A stretch of DNA of 64,000 nucleotides, taken from UBA964 sp031382085. GTDB lineage: Bacteria > Pseudomonadota > Gammaproteobacteria > Steroidobacterales > Steroidobacteraceae. Under the pieces are notes generated by a model that saw only the letters and a program-made list of their open reading frames with translations, searched no databases and was not told the origin of the DNA. Positions 33,697-43,071 of the stretch are shown in pieces. The position numbers were made by a program, and so were the translations under genes. How positions within the stretch are numbered: the stretch's first letter is position 1; each line of letters starts with the position of its first letter. The stretch is taken from contig JANMYM010000024.1 in assembly GCA_031382085.1 (NCBI GenBank), positions 1-64,000 on the forward strand, in the 5' to 3' direction.

Positions 33697-35297
33697 GCGA
33701 GGCTCCGCGCCACGGCTTCCGCCACTTTGATGCCATCGACGCCTGCCGAGAGAATGCCGCCTGCGTAGCCGGCACCCTCACCGCAGGGGTAAAGTCCGCG
33801 CACGTTGAGGCCCTGCAGCGACTCGGCGTCACGGGTAATGCGTACCGGAGATGAAGTGCGGCTCTCGACGCCTGTTAGCACGGCGTCATCACGATCGAAG
33901 CCGCGAAGTTGCCGGCCGAACACTGGCAAGGCCTCGCGCATGGCGTCGATGGCGTAGGCTGGCAGTGCCGGCGACAGATCGCCCAGGCGAACGCCCGGCT
34001 GATATGAGGGAATGACGTCGCCGAGCTGCGTGGAGCCAACGCCGCGCAGGAAGTCGCCGGCCAGCTGCCCGGGCGCACAGTAGTCACTGCCACCTAACAG
34101 ATAGGCCGTCGACTCCAGCGCCTCCTGCAGCGCCACGCCGGCGAGAGGTCCGCCGGGGAAATCCCGCCCGGGATTGATCGCCACGACGATTCCCGCGTTA
34201 GCATTGCGCTCGTTGCGCGAGTACTGGCTCATGCCATTGGTGACCACGCGCTGCGGCTCGGAGGTCGCGGCGACCACCGTGCCGCCGGGGCACATGCAGA
34301 AACTGTAGACCGAGCGCCCGTTGCTGGCGTGGTGCACCAGCTTGTAGTCGGCCGAACCGATTTCGGGATGTCCCGCAAAGCGCCCCAGGCGCGCGGCGTC
34401 GATCATCGACTGCGGATGCTCGATGCGAAAGCCAATGGCGAAGGGCTTGGCCTCCAGGAACACACGCCGCTTCTCCAGCATGCGCAGCGTGTCGCGGGAG
34501 CTGTGCCCCGGCGCCAGCACCACGTGTCGACTGCGAAGTGCTTCGCCGCTCGCGAGCGTCAGGCCTTCGATCTGGCCATTGTCAATGAGCAGATCGGTGA
34601 CCCTGCTCTCGAAGCGCACTTCACCACCGAGCGCGATGATCTCCGCGCGCATCGCCGCCACCACGCCCGTCAGGCGAAATGTGCCGATGTGCGGCTTGCT
34701 AACAAAAAGAATTTCCGGGGGTGCGCCGGCGCGCACGAACTCATGCATTACCTTGCGGCCATAGAATTTCGGGTCCTTGATCTGGCTGTAGAGCTTGCCG
34801 TCGGAAAACAGGCCCGCGCCGCCCTCGCCAAACTGCACGTTGGATTCCGGCGTCAGCGTATTCTTTTGCCACAACGCCCAGGTGTCACGAGTGCGGCGTC
34901 GCACATCGCGGCCGCGTTCCAGCACGATGGGCTTGAAGCCCATCTGCGCGAGCAGCAGCGCCGCAAACAGTCCACAGGGTCCAAAGCCCACCACCAGCGG
35001 GCGTTCTTTGAGTAGTGGCGGCGCCTGCGTGACCGCGTTGTACGCTGTGTCCGGCGCGACTCCCACCTGACGATCGCGCGCAAAGCGCCGCAGTACCGTG
35101 GCTTCATCACGTACGGCGACGTCGACGATGCAAACAAACACGATGCCGCTGTTTTTCTTGCGCGCGTCATGGCTGCGCTTGAACAGCGTGAAATCAAGCA
35201 GCTCAGCCGCAGGGATGGCCAGGCGCTTCAGAATGGCCGCACGCAGCGCTGCAGGCGCGTAGCCGAGCGGCATTGGCAACTCAGTAATGCGGATCAC
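33693..35297 (-). CDS. COG2509-type FAD-dependent dehydrogenase
   Basis: A 534-residue cytoplasmic flavoprotein. After an about 95-residue N-terminal domain comes the FAD motif (VVGFGPCGLFAALLLA, about 103-118) and the conserved signatures ESNVQFGEGGAGLFSDGKL, MCPGGTVVAATSE and GLYPCGEGAGYAGGI. Enzymes of this group are widespread, but their reaction is not established. It is co-transcribed with the TrmH-like gene through a 4-bp overlap and is divergent from rlmE. Confidence 0.85.
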   Translation of the reverse strand: MIRITELPMPLGYAPAALRAAILKRLAIPAAELLDFTLFKRSHDARKKNSGIVFVCIVDVAVRDEATVLRRFARDRQVGVAPDTAYNAVTQAPPLLKERPLVVGFGPCGLFAALLLAQMGFKPIVLERGRDVRRRTRDTWALWQKNTLTPESNVQFGEGGAGLFSDGKLYSQIKDPKFYGRKVMHEFVRAGAPPEILFVSKPHIGTFRLTGVVAAMRAEIIALGGEVRFESRVTDLLIDNGQIEGLTLASGEALRSRHVVLAPGHSSRDTLRMLEKRRVFLEAKPFAIGFRIEHPQSMIDAARLGRFAGHPEIGSADYKLVHHASNGRSVYSFCMCPGGTVVAATSEPQRVVTNGMSQYSRNERNANAGIVVAINPGRDFPGGPLAGVALQEALESTAYLLGGSDYCAPGQLAGDFLRGVGSTQLGDVIPSYQPGVRLGDLSPALPAYAIDAMREALPVFGRQLRGFDRDDAVLTGVESRTSSPVRITRDAESLQGLNVRGLYPCGEGAGYAGGILSAGVDGIKVAEAVARSLA

Positions 35298-35371
35298 CGC
35301 CGACTTCCTGGCCGGTCAATCCGGCAGAGGGGTAGAATCCGGCAATTCTAGCGCGTGGTGCTCACAAAGAA

Positions 35372-35992
35372 ATGGCTCGATCCAAAAGCAGCGCCAGCTG
35401 GCTGTCGCGCCATCTCAGCGACCCCTTCGTCAAGCAGGCCCAGAAAGATGGCTATCGTTCGCGTTCGGCTTACAAGCTGATCGAACTGAATGCAAAGGAC
35501 CGGTTGTTCCGTCCCGGCATGCGCGTCATGGATCTGGGCTCCGCGCCTGGCGGCTGGTCGCAGGTAGCCGGCAGGCTCGTCGGTTCGAAGGGTCGCGTGC
35601 TGGCCACCGACATTCTGCCGATGGACGGCCTGACGAATGTCGATTTCATCCAGGGCGATTTTACTGAGGAGGCCATCGTGCAGCTGCTGCTCGACTGGCT
35701 GGGTGGCGGGAAGTTCGATCTGATTGTTTCCGATATCGCGCCTAACATCACCGGCATCGATGTGGCCGATCAGGCCTCGTCGATGTATTTTCTAGAGCTT
35801 GCGCTCGACACCGTGCGCAAGACCCTGAAGCCCGGCGCCAACTTCGCCGCCAAGATGTTCCAGGGCTCGGGGTCCGATGTGTACCTGAAAGAGCTGCGAC
35901 AGCATTTCGGGAAAGTGCTGATTCGCAAGCCAGCGGCATCACGCAAAGAGTCGCGCGAGGTCTATCTGGTGGCGAAGGGGTTCAAGGGCTAG
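35372..35992 (+). CDS. 23S rRNA (uridine-2'-O)-methyltransferase RlmE (FtsJ/RrmJ)
   Basis: A 206-residue enzyme that methylates U2552 of 23S rRNA late in 50S assembly. The K-D-K-E tetrad is present: Lys35 in SRSAYKL, Asp in VSDIAPN, Lys in AAKMFQG and Glu in SREVYLV. The SAM site is MDLGSAPGGWSQ. Length and order match E. coli RlmE. In many bacteria it precedes ftsH, but here the following gene is an unrelated, convergent YceI-family gene. Confidence 0.97.
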   Translation: MARSKSSASWLSRHLSDPFVKQAQKDGYRSRSAYKLIELNAKDRLFRPGMRVMDLGSAPGGWSQVAGRLVGSKGRVLATDILPMDGLTNVDFIQGDFTEEAIVQLLLDWLGGGKFDLIVSDIAPNITGIDVADQASSMYFLELALDTVRKTLKPGANFAAKMFQGSGSDVYLKELRQHFGKVLIRKPAASRKESREVYLVAKGFKG

Positions 35993-36088
35993 ACAGAGGC
36001 GAATTCGCAGTCCAGGCGTTGGCAGCGAGGCCACTGCGCGACAAACCAAGCGCCGCATGCCGTTCAGAGCTGTGTACCTTTGCACCTT

Positions 36089-36664
36089 CTATTCGTCTTT
36101 CACCGCTTCAACCTGAATGCGCAGCGTGACATCCATCTTAAAGCCGTAATCCTTGCCCATCGACAATCCAAACGCATCGCGCGAGAACCTTGCGCTCGCA
36201 TCGGCCCCGCACCACTCGCGTTTCAGCATCGGGTGCGCCTTGCATGCAAACGAGTTCAACGTCAATCGAACCGGGCGAGTGATCCCATGCAACGTGAGGT
36301 CACCGTCGACCTGGGTCGGCATGTCTTTGTTGAATTTCGTAAACCGTCCGACATAGGTCGCACTGGGATACAGCGTGGTATTGAAAAATTCCGGTCCTAC
36401 GGCCCAGGCATTGAGCGCGTCCATCCCAAAGTCGATGCTCTTCAAGTCAATGGTGATATTGACCGAGCCTGTTCGTGCTGCGCGATCGAGTGACACCGTG
36501 CCCTTGGTCTGATTGAGCTTTCCACGCCACACGGAAATGCCGAAATGATCTGCCTCGAAACTGGGAAAGGTGTGCGTCGGATCGATGCTGTAGCGGCTGT
36601 CTGCGGCCGTGGCTAGTGACGCACCTAACAGGCCGACGATCTGTAAATAATGGCATAGCGTCAT
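36089..36664 (-). CDS. YceI-family periplasmic lipid-binding protein
   Basis: A 191-residue protein with an N-terminal signal sequence (about 1-20, LGASLATAA) and the YceI lipocalin-like beta-barrel: YSIDPTHTFPSFEADHFGIS, then GSVNITIDLKSID, VGRFTKFNKD and LTLHGITRPVRLTL. Family members bind polyisoprenoids or related amphiphiles. It is convergent with rlmE, 96 bp away. Confidence 0.92.
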   Translation of the reverse strand: MTLCHYLQIVGLLGASLATAADSRYSIDPTHTFPSFEADHFGISVWRGKLNQTKGTVSLDRAARTGSVNITIDLKSIDFGMDALNAWAVGPEFFNTTLYPSATYVGRFTKFNKDMPTQVDGDLTLHGITRPVRLTLNSFACKAHPMLKREWCGADASARFSRDAFGLSMGKDYGFKMDVTLRIQVEAVKDE

Positions 36665-36792
36665 GTCGGTGCCTCCTGGATGTCGATACGGAATATTACT
36701 CCAGCTCCAGAAATGAACTGAATTTCATGTCGCACGTGACTTCAGTGCCCGTAGCCGGTTATTCATAAGTTCACCGCAAACAGGATTACAAC

Positions 36793-37671
36793 ATGGCCGT
36801 CATACCCTTCGAAACCAAGATCGACTTCATGAGCCCGCGCTGGAATCGCGACGCCTGGGCGCGCATCCAGGCCGATATGGACAGCAGCAACGAGCGCATT
36901 TGCTACTGCACCGGTAACATTCTTGCCGCGCGGCCCGGCGAAGCGCTGAAGCCTATCCTCGGTTTCCACACATTCCTTGCGACACGACTGCTGCCGCTGC
37001 CGGACGGCAACATCCGCCGCGTCAACAAGGAAGTCATCCTGTACGCGAATCTGACACGGCTGGGTCAGGCGGGCGAAATCATCGATACGTTTCGCAACCC
37101 GCTGACCAACGAGGACGTGCGGGTGGTGCATGCGATCAACGATCCCTTCAATTACACCATCAGCGAAACTTTGATCCTGGCGCCGGAGGACTTCCGCGGC
37201 GATCGCAGTAACCTGCCGAAGATTCCGTTGATTTTCCCATGGCGCGAAATGGACAGCGAGACCTTGGTGCTGGGGACCGACATGCACCTGAACTATCCGA
37301 ACCCATTGCAGCCCGACCAATGGCCACGCGAGTCCGCTGGCCCGAAGGCCCAAGTCTCGGAAATGATGCGCTACTTCGTCAAACGCAAGGATCTCGAGAA
37401 CCCGGCGCTGACAGCCGTGCCGTATGTTGGCACCTGGCATCGCATCTCGCCGTGGCTGCCGTGGCTGCTGATGGGCCAGACGCCCGGCCACTGCGTTTAC
37501 ACCTCGACAATGAGCGCTGCGAGCAGTATTGCGATCCTGCCGAAGAATGTGCGCGAGTACGCCGAGAAAAATTGTCCGCAGATGCTAACAGCACCGAGCG
37601 AAGACTACGGCCCGAGTCATTCCAGTCTTGAGCTGTATTCGCGCCAGCAGACGCCGATGCCGGTTGCCTAA
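36793..37671 (+). CDS. DUF1838-like protein
   Basis: A 292-residue protein without a signal peptide. It shows features I associate with DUF1838: a CYCTGNILA strand, FRNPLTNEDVRVVHAINDPFN and the WLPWLLMGQTPGH motif. The function of the family is not established; some members sit near steroid or fatty-acid degradation genes. A second, more divergent relative lies at 48273-49079. It is convergent with rpoD. Confidence 0.6.
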   Translation: MAVIPFETKIDFMSPRWNRDAWARIQADMDSSNERICYCTGNILAARPGEALKPILGFHTFLATRLLPLPDGNIRRVNKEVILYANLTRLGQAGEIIDTFRNPLTNEDVRVVHAINDPFNYTISETLILAPEDFRGDRSNLPKIPLIFPWREMDSETLVLGTDMHLNYPNPLQPDQWPRESAGPKAQVSEMMRYFVKRKDLENPALTAVPYVGTWHRISPWLPWLLMGQTPGHCVYTSTMSAASSIAILPKNVREYAEKNCPQMLTAPSEDYGPSHSSLELYSRQQTPMPVA

Positions 37672-37683
37672 AGGGCTTGCAGG

Positions 37684-37885
37684 ACCGGGCGGCCGACGTT
37701 GGTATTCGGCTGTCCGGCTCAGGATCGAGCGCCCGCCGTTGGCGGGTGCCCGTTCAAGGCCGGGGGCGCGACGCCGAGACCCTCTTCCCAAGCACTATCA
37801 TGACGGCAGCCGCCGCGCCCTGATCCGTCCTTGAACGGCGCTCGATATTCGCCGGCCATCCAAATACCAACATCGGTCGCCCGGT
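37684..37885. repeat. Long imperfect inverted repeat between convergent genes
   Basis: The left arm (37684-37759) begins ACCGGGCGGCCGACGTTGG and ends GTTCAAGG; the reverse complement of the right arm (37829-37885) begins ACCGGGCGACCGATGTTGG and ends GTTCAAGG, with GATCGAGCGCC/TATCGAGCGCC inside. The outermost 26 bases match at about 22 positions. The left arm contains an extra small hairpin (CGCCGTTGGCG). It would fold into a long stem between the DUF1838-like gene and rpoD and could terminate both; it may be a decayed MITE. Confidence 0.65.
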
Positions 37886-37913
37886 ACTAACAACCTGGCA
37901 ACCGTATCACGTA

Positions 37914-40226
37914 TCAGTCATCCATCAGGAACGAGCGCAGTTGCTCGCTTCTGCTCGGATGCCTGAGCTTCCGCAACGCCTTTGCCTCGATTTGCCGGAT
38001 GCGCTCACGCGTGACGTCGAACTGCTTGCCGACTTCTTCCAGCGTGTGATCCGTGTTCATGTCGATGCCGAAACGCATGCGCAGCACCTTGGCTTCGCGC
38101 GGCGTCAGCTGAGCTAACACGGAGTGCGTCGTCTCGCGAAGGCTCTCGGAAGTCGCCTGGTCGATTGGTGATGCCACCGACGTGTCTTCGATGAAATCTC
38201 CCAGATGCGAATCTTCGTCGTCGCCGATCGGCGTTTCCATCGAGATTGGCTCTTTCGCGATCTTCAGCACCTTGCGAACCTTGTCTTCCGGCATTTCCAT
38301 GCGGACGGCGAGTTCATCGGGCGTCGGCTCACGGCCCATCTCCTGAAGCATCTGTCGCGAGATGCGGTTCAGTTTGTTGATGGTCTCGATCATGTGTACA
38401 GGTATGCGAATAGTTCTGGCCTGATCGGCGATGGATCTCGTAATGGCCTGACGTATCCACCAGGTCGCATAGGTCGAGAACTTGTAACCGCGGCGATATT
38501 CAAATTTGTCGACCGCCTTCATCAGGCCGATGTTGCCTTCCTGGATCAGATCGAGGAACTGCAGGCCGCGGTTCGTGTATTTTTTCGCGATCGAAATCAC
38601 AAGACGCAGGTTGGCCTCGACCATTTCCTTTTTCGCGCGACGTGCCTTGGCTTCGCCGACCGAGACTTCGCGATTAATGCCCTTGAGGTCGGTGATCGAC
38701 AGGCGGAACACCGTCTCCAGTGTCAGCAGTTTTTCCTGGCGGCGTTCGATTTCTTCCTGCAGTCGGGCTAAAGGCGCGGAATATTTCTTCGCCAGCTTCA
38801 CGTGCTTTGCGGCCCAGCGCAGGTTGGTCTCGTTTCTCGGAAAGCTCAGGATGAAGTCTTTGCGCGGCATGCCGGCGTCCCGAACCGCGATGACCATGAT
38901 CTCGCGCTCGAGCAAGCGCACTTCGTTGATATGCGAACGCAGATTGCCGATCAACGCTTCGAACATGCGCGGCGACAACTTGAGTTCCATGAACTGGGCT
39001 GCGAGCTTGATGCGTGCCTTGATCGACTTTGGATCTTCAACGCCGACCTTCTCGCGCAGGCCCATCCACTGCGTAAAAGATTTCGTAATCGCGGCAAACC
39101 GCTCTGCGGCCTCGATCGGATCCGGGCCGGTATCGATTGCCACTTCGCTTTCGTCGCTGTCTTCCGCTCCTTCCGCAACGGGCTCTGCGGGCACTGTTTC
39201 GTCGACTAGGTCCATCTTGGTCGGGTTCTGCGGCTGCGCAATCACATCCGGCGCGTTAGGGTCGATGTAGCCGACGATGATGTCGACCAGTCGACCCGCA
39301 CCGGCTTTGACGTTCTCGTACGCCTTCAGCAGGAATTCGTAGGTTGGCGGATACACAGAGAGTTGCGACTTGACTGAGTCCAGGCCTTCTTCGATGCGCT
39401 TGGCGATGCGGATTTCGCCTTCGCGGGTCAGCAGCTCGACGGTGCCCATTTCGCGCATGTACATGCGCACCGGGTCGGTGGTGCGGCCGAGTTCGGCGTC
39501 GAGCGCGGCCAGTGCGGCGGCCGCTTCTTCAATCGCTTCTTCGTCCGACGGTGCTGTCGACTCCGCAGCTAACAACGACTCGCTGTCCGGGGCTTTCTCG
39601 TAAACCGGGATGCCCATGTCGTTGATGGTGTTGACGATTTCCTCGATCTGTTCCGGATCGACGATTTCGCTCGGCAGGTAGTCGTTGACCTGCGAATAGG
39701 TGAGGTAGCTCTGTTCCTTGCCTAACGCGATCAGTTGCTTCAGTTGCGACTGTCGGTCTTCCGGCATCACCGCGACGCGGCGTTCGGCGATGGCGGCGAG
39801 CGCTTTCTTGTCCGCGGCCTTTTCGGCAGCGGCAGCTTCACGCAGTGCGGCTGGAGTACCGGGCTTCGGGCCGGCTTTCGCGGCGGGCGCAGTCTTGCCG
39901 GCCGGGATAGTTTTTACCGGCACGGTAGCTTCGGCCGTTTTGCTGGCTGCGGTCGTTGCGTGCCTAATCGCCGCCAGCACCTTGCCCGCCACCGGCTTGT
40001 TAGCAAGCGGCGTCTTGACAGGCGCCGTCTTGGCAGGCGCCGCTTTCGCCGGCACGAGCTTTACGTTTGCGGGCTTCGCGTGCGCGGGTTTCGCGTGCGC
40101 AGTCCTGGCAGGCGCAGCTTTGGCGGGGGCCGCAGTCTTGGCAGCAGGTTTGCGCGGGGCTGGTTTGCCTTCGGGCGCACGAACCGCCTTGCGAGCCGGC
40201 GCCGCAACTTTCGATTTACTTTTCAT
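37914..40226 (-). CDS. RNA polymerase primary sigma factor RpoD with Lys/Ala/Pro-rich N-terminal tail
   Basis: A 770-residue sigma-70. Region 1.1 begins near residue 158 (RQSQLKQLIALGKEQSYLTY), then a non-conserved region, region 2 (YATWWIRQAITRSIADQART), region 3 and region 4.2 (VTRERIRQIEAKALRKL) up to the C-terminal FLMDD. The first 155 residues are almost only Lys, Ala, Pro, Thr and Arg (PAKTAP-type repeats), resembling histone H1-like tails; such extensions are known on RpoD of some betaproteobacteria. The start at 40226 has no strong Shine-Dalgarno sequence; an internal ATG at 39767 would give a normal-length protein but also lacks one. It is the last gene of the rpsU-yqeY-dnaG-rpoD operon. 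Confidence 0.95.
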   Translation of the reverse strand: MKSKSKVAAPARKAVRAPEGKPAPRKPAAKTAAPAKAAPARTAHAKPAHAKPANVKLVPAKAAPAKTAPVKTPLANKPVAGKVLAAIRHATTAASKTAEATVPVKTIPAGKTAPAAKAGPKPGTPAALREAAAAEKAADKKALAAIAERRVAVMPEDRQSQLKQLIALGKEQSYLTYSQVNDYLPSEIVDPEQIEEIVNTINDMGIPVYEKAPDSESLLAAESTAPSDEEAIEEAAAALAALDAELGRTTDPVRMYMREMGTVELLTREGEIRIAKRIEEGLDSVKSQLSVYPPTYEFLLKAYENVKAGAGRLVDIIVGYIDPNAPDVIAQPQNPTKMDLVDETVPAEPVAEGAEDSDESEVAIDTGPDPIEAAERFAAITKSFTQWMGLREKVGVEDPKSIKARIKLAAQFMELKLSPRMFEALIGNLRSHINEVRLLEREIMVIAVRDAGMPRKDFILSFPRNETNLRWAAKHVKLAKKYSAPLARLQEEIERRQEKLLTLETVFRLSITDLKGINREVSVGEAKARRAKKEMVEANLRLVISIAKKYTNRGLQFLDLIQEGNIGLMKAVDKFEYRRGYKFSTYATWWIRQAITRSIADQARTIRIPVHMIETINKLNRISRQMLQEMGREPTPDELAVRMEMPEDKVRKVLKIAKEPISMETPIGDDEDSHLGDFIEDTSVASPIDQATSESLRETTHSVLAQLTPREAKVLRMRFGIDMNTDHTLEEVGKQFDVTRERIRQIEAKALRKLRHPSRSEQLRSFLMDD

Positions 40227-40304
40227 GATGGGAGTGTGCGAAAAATGAAGCGCGGAATGATACTCAGACCGGGCGGCCGACACCAGATTCCACTGCGCTC
40301 TGAC

Positions 40305-42125
40305 TTATTTAATAGAGTCCGTCCGCGTGGTGGCCGGCACTTTCATAAGCTCCTGTAATTCCTCAGATTCTTCCTTGTTTAGTGTGCCGGCCGCATGCAA
40401 CTTGAGGAGTGTTCCATAGCGTCGGTCGCGCGCAACCGCCAATATTTTTTGCACGGTGGCGTCCAACTGCCTGCCCGCCACCTTGGAATCGGCCACCAGC
40501 GGGGGCTGGCTGGCAAGCTCAACCAGGCGCTCGTAACCATGGCTGCCAACCCGCCGCTGCAGAAATTGCGCGGTTATGTCGGCCGGCTGCGCGCGCAGTT
40601 CCTGCACGATGTCGAACAAAGCGCGTGCGTCGATGGCCTCGAGCTTGCCTAACGCGGCGACGGTTTCGATGCTAACGGCGCGTGCCGACGAGGGGAAGTG
40701 CACCAGCAGCCGCACCGACTGCGTCACCAGGCCACCACGGTCGACAGCGCTCCTGGGTCGCGAGCCCTCGATGCGGGCCGGTGCGCTGCCGCTGCGGGCA
40801 TTTTTGTCAGGACTGGTGGCGTCGGCTTTCAGCCACAGCGCCTGCAGCCGCGCGAGCGGCATCCCAATTTCCCCGGCTATCCGGGTGCCGAGCAATTCCC
40901 GATATACACCCTCTGGCAACTTGGCTAACAAGGGTTGCGCCTCCTTGGCGAAACGCGCAGCGCCGTCCGGGCTTGCGGTGCTGCTCTCGGCGGCCAGTGT
41001 CTTGACCAGATACTCGGACATCGGCATGGCCGTTTCGATGCGCCGTTCGAAGGCCTCGCGACCTTCTTCACCGACCAGCGAGTCGGGATCCTGGCCTTCG
41101 GGCAGGAACAGGAATTTCATTTCGCGTCCGTCCTGGGCTTCCGGCAGGGCGTTGTTGAGCGCACGCCAGGCGGCAGCACGTCCGGCGCGATCGCCATCGA
41201 AGCCGAAGACCACTTCGCTGACCAGGCGGAAAATACGCTTCAGGTGCTCGGGCGTGGTTGCGGTACCTAACGTGGCGACAGCGTTGACAACGCCCGCCTG
41301 ATGCAGGCGCACGACGTCCATATAGCCTTCGACGACCAGCAGGCGCTTGAGCGGTGCGCGCGAACGGCGGGTTTCATACAGGCCGTACAGTTCGCGCCCC
41401 TTGTGAAACAACGTGGTTTCCGGGGAATTAAGATATTTTGGCTCGCCCTGGTCGATGATGCGGCCGCCGAACGCAATCGTCCGGCCACGCGCATCGCGGA
41501 TCGGGAACATGATGCGGTCGCGAAACCGGTCGTAGTGGCGTTCGCCTTCGCGCGCCTGCGCCGCGTCGCGTTCAATGATCAGGCCGGCTTCGCTCAGCGC
41601 ACGGCGCGCATCTTCGTTGCCGCCGAAACGCCGCAGTACATCGTTCCAGCTGTTAGCCGCGTAACCGATCTGGAACTGCCCGATCGTGGCGCTGCTCAGG
41701 CCGCGCTGCTCGACATACTTCGCAGCGCGCGCGTCGCGACTGAGCAGGCCGGCATAGTGCTTCGCGACCTCATCCATCAGGTCGTACAGGTCGTCGCCGG
41801 CACGCGTGGCGCCGCCGGCCTGTGCCTCGCGCGGTATCTCGATGCCGAGCCGCTGCGCCAGGTCCTCGACCGCTTCGGGAAAGCTCAGGCGATCGTAGTT
41901 CATCAGGAAACCTAACGCCGTGCCGTGCGCGCCGCAGCCGAAGCAGTGATAGAACTGCTTGTCCGGGCTCACCCAGAAAGACGGGGTTTTTTCGTTGTGA
42001 AACGGGCAGCAGGCGCGGTATTCGCGGCCGGCTTTTTTCAGCGGCACGCGACTGCCAATCAGTTCGACGATGTCGCTGCGCGCGATCAGATCGTCGATGA
42101 AAGATTGCGGAATCCGGCCGGCCAT
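40305..42125 (-). CDS. DNA primase DnaG
   Basis: A 606-residue primase. It has the N-terminal zinc-binding domain (CCPFHNEKTPSFWV, then HCFGCGAHG), the catalytic core with TOPRIM motifs (LLVVEGYMDVVRLHQAGV; VFGFDGDRAGRAAAWRA) and a C-terminal helicase-binding domain. It makes RNA primers for lagging-strand synthesis with DnaB. Length is typical. It lies between yqeY and rpoD in the macromolecular synthesis operon. Confidence 0.97.
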   Translation of the reverse strand: MAGRIPQSFIDDLIARSDIVELIGSRVPLKKAGREYRACCPFHNEKTPSFWVSPDKQFYHCFGCGAHGTALGFLMNYDRLSFPEAVEDLAQRLGIEIPREAQAGGATRAGDDLYDLMDEVAKHYAGLLSRDARAAKYVEQRGLSSATIGQFQIGYAANSWNDVLRRFGGNEDARRALSEAGLIIERDAAQAREGERHYDRFRDRIMFPIRDARGRTIAFGGRIIDQGEPKYLNSPETTLFHKGRELYGLYETRRSRAPLKRLLVVEGYMDVVRLHQAGVVNAVATLGTATTPEHLKRIFRLVSEVVFGFDGDRAGRAAAWRALNNALPEAQDGREMKFLFLPEGQDPDSLVGEEGREAFERRIETAMPMSEYLVKTLAAESSTASPDGAARFAKEAQPLLAKLPEGVYRELLGTRIAGEIGMPLARLQALWLKADATSPDKNARSGSAPARIEGSRPRSAVDRGGLVTQSVRLLVHFPSSARAVSIETVAALGKLEAIDARALFDIVQELRAQPADITAQFLQRRVGSHGYERLVELASQPPLVADSKVAGRQLDATVQKILAVARDRRYGTLLKLHAAGTLNKEESEELQELMKVPATTRTDSIK

Positions 42126-42191
42126 GCGTGAAAGGATAGCCCTGAAATCGACCGCTGCGCGCGCCGTGCGCCGGGTCCGGACAGCTGGCCG

Positions 42192-42635
42192 CTAGCCGAG
42201 CTTGGCCTTGATGCGCGCGCCAACGGCGCCCATGTCCGCGCGGCCAGCCGCTTTGCCCTTGACTACGCCCATGACCTTGCCCATGTCCTTGATCGATGCC
42301 GCGCCGGTGCTGGCAATGGCCTCGGCAATCAGCGCGTCCAACTCGGCTGCGGACAACTGCGCGGGCAGATACACCTGCAGCAAGGCTATTTCGGCGGCTT
42401 CTTTGGCGACCAGATCAGTGCGGCCGCCGGCTTCGAACTGCACGATGGATTCTTTGCGCTGCTTGATCATTTTTTCGATGGCGCTCAGCACCTGAGCATC
42501 GTCGAGCTGGATGCGCTCATCAACTTCGCGCTGCTTGATAGCGGCCTGCAGCATGCGAATGGTGGCGAGGCGGTCTTTTTCGCCGCCGCGCATCGCAGTC
42601 TTCATGTCTTCGGTGATGCGCTCTTTCAGCGGCAT
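42192..42635 (-). CDS. YqeY/GatB-like protein
   Basis: A 147-residue protein of the YqeY family (MPLKERITEDMKTAMRGGEKDRLATIRML, read in pieces as LKERITEDMKTAMR and RLATIRMLQAAIK), sharing the C-terminal tail fold of GatB (MGKVMGVVKGKAAGRADM). The family binds tRNA or modulates aminoacylation-related complexes; its role is not settled. It is the usual second gene of the rpsU-dnaG-rpoD operon in gammaproteobacteria. Confidence 0.92.
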   Translation of the reverse strand: MPLKERITEDMKTAMRGGEKDRLATIRMLQAAIKQREVDERIQLDDAQVLSAIEKMIKQRKESIVQFEAGGRTDLVAKEAAEIALLQVYLPAQLSAAELDALIAEAIASTGAASIKDMGKVMGVVKGKAAGRADMGAVGARIKAKLG

Positions 42636-42644
42636 CGCGGCGGC

Positions 42645-42872
42645 CTAACGCTCTTTGGGCTTGGGAGCGACGTAGCCGGGCGCGCGCATGGTGATGCGTT
42701 TCTGGTGACGTTTCACGGCGGCCGCCTTCTTGCGCTTGCGCTCCTGGGTCGGCTTCTCGTAAAACTCGCGCTTGCGAAGTTCGGTCAACACGCCCGCCTT
42801 TTCGCAAACGCGCTTGAAGCGCCGCAGGGCAGCGTCGAAATACTCATTTTCGCGGACACGAACGCTCGGCAT
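42645..42872 (-). CDS. 30S ribosomal protein bS21
   Basis: A 75-residue, strongly basic protein with the bS21 pattern (VRENEYFDAALRRFKRVCEK; LRKREFYEKPTQERKRKKAA). It binds near the anti-Shine-Dalgarno end of 16S rRNA and helps initiation. First gene of the macromolecular synthesis operon; divergent from the small exported Met-rich protein gene at 43072. Its stop lies in a GTTAG motif. Confidence 0.96.
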   Translation of the reverse strand: MPSVRVRENEYFDAALRRFKRVCEKAGVLTELRKREFYEKPTQERKRKKAAAVKRHQKRITMRAPGYVAPKPKER

Positions 42873-43071
42873 TGAAACCTCAACTACCTGATTTATATGA
42901 ATTTTTTGAACAAGCCACGAGGGCGAAGGGCGGGCATTCTAATGACAACCGCCTGAAAACGCAAAGAATCCGCAACCCTGTGATTGTCCTACACAGCCAT
43001 ACGGATTTTCCCAATTACAGCGCCGGCTGGGCGGTGCAATCTACCCCCATTATTCAGTAAGGAGTTACGTT

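Noticed and set aside
40266..40280. Second copy of the 37684 inverted-repeat element upstream of rpoD
   Set aside because: Only 15 bases match (GACCGGGCGGCCGAC) and the flanks diverge at once; in GC-rich DNA this is not enough to call a repeat.
42872..43060. Plus-strand frame of 62 codons between rpsU and the Met-repeat gene
   Set aside because: Starts inside the rpsU start codon on the other strand, has no ribosome site and covers the promoter region of both divergent genes.
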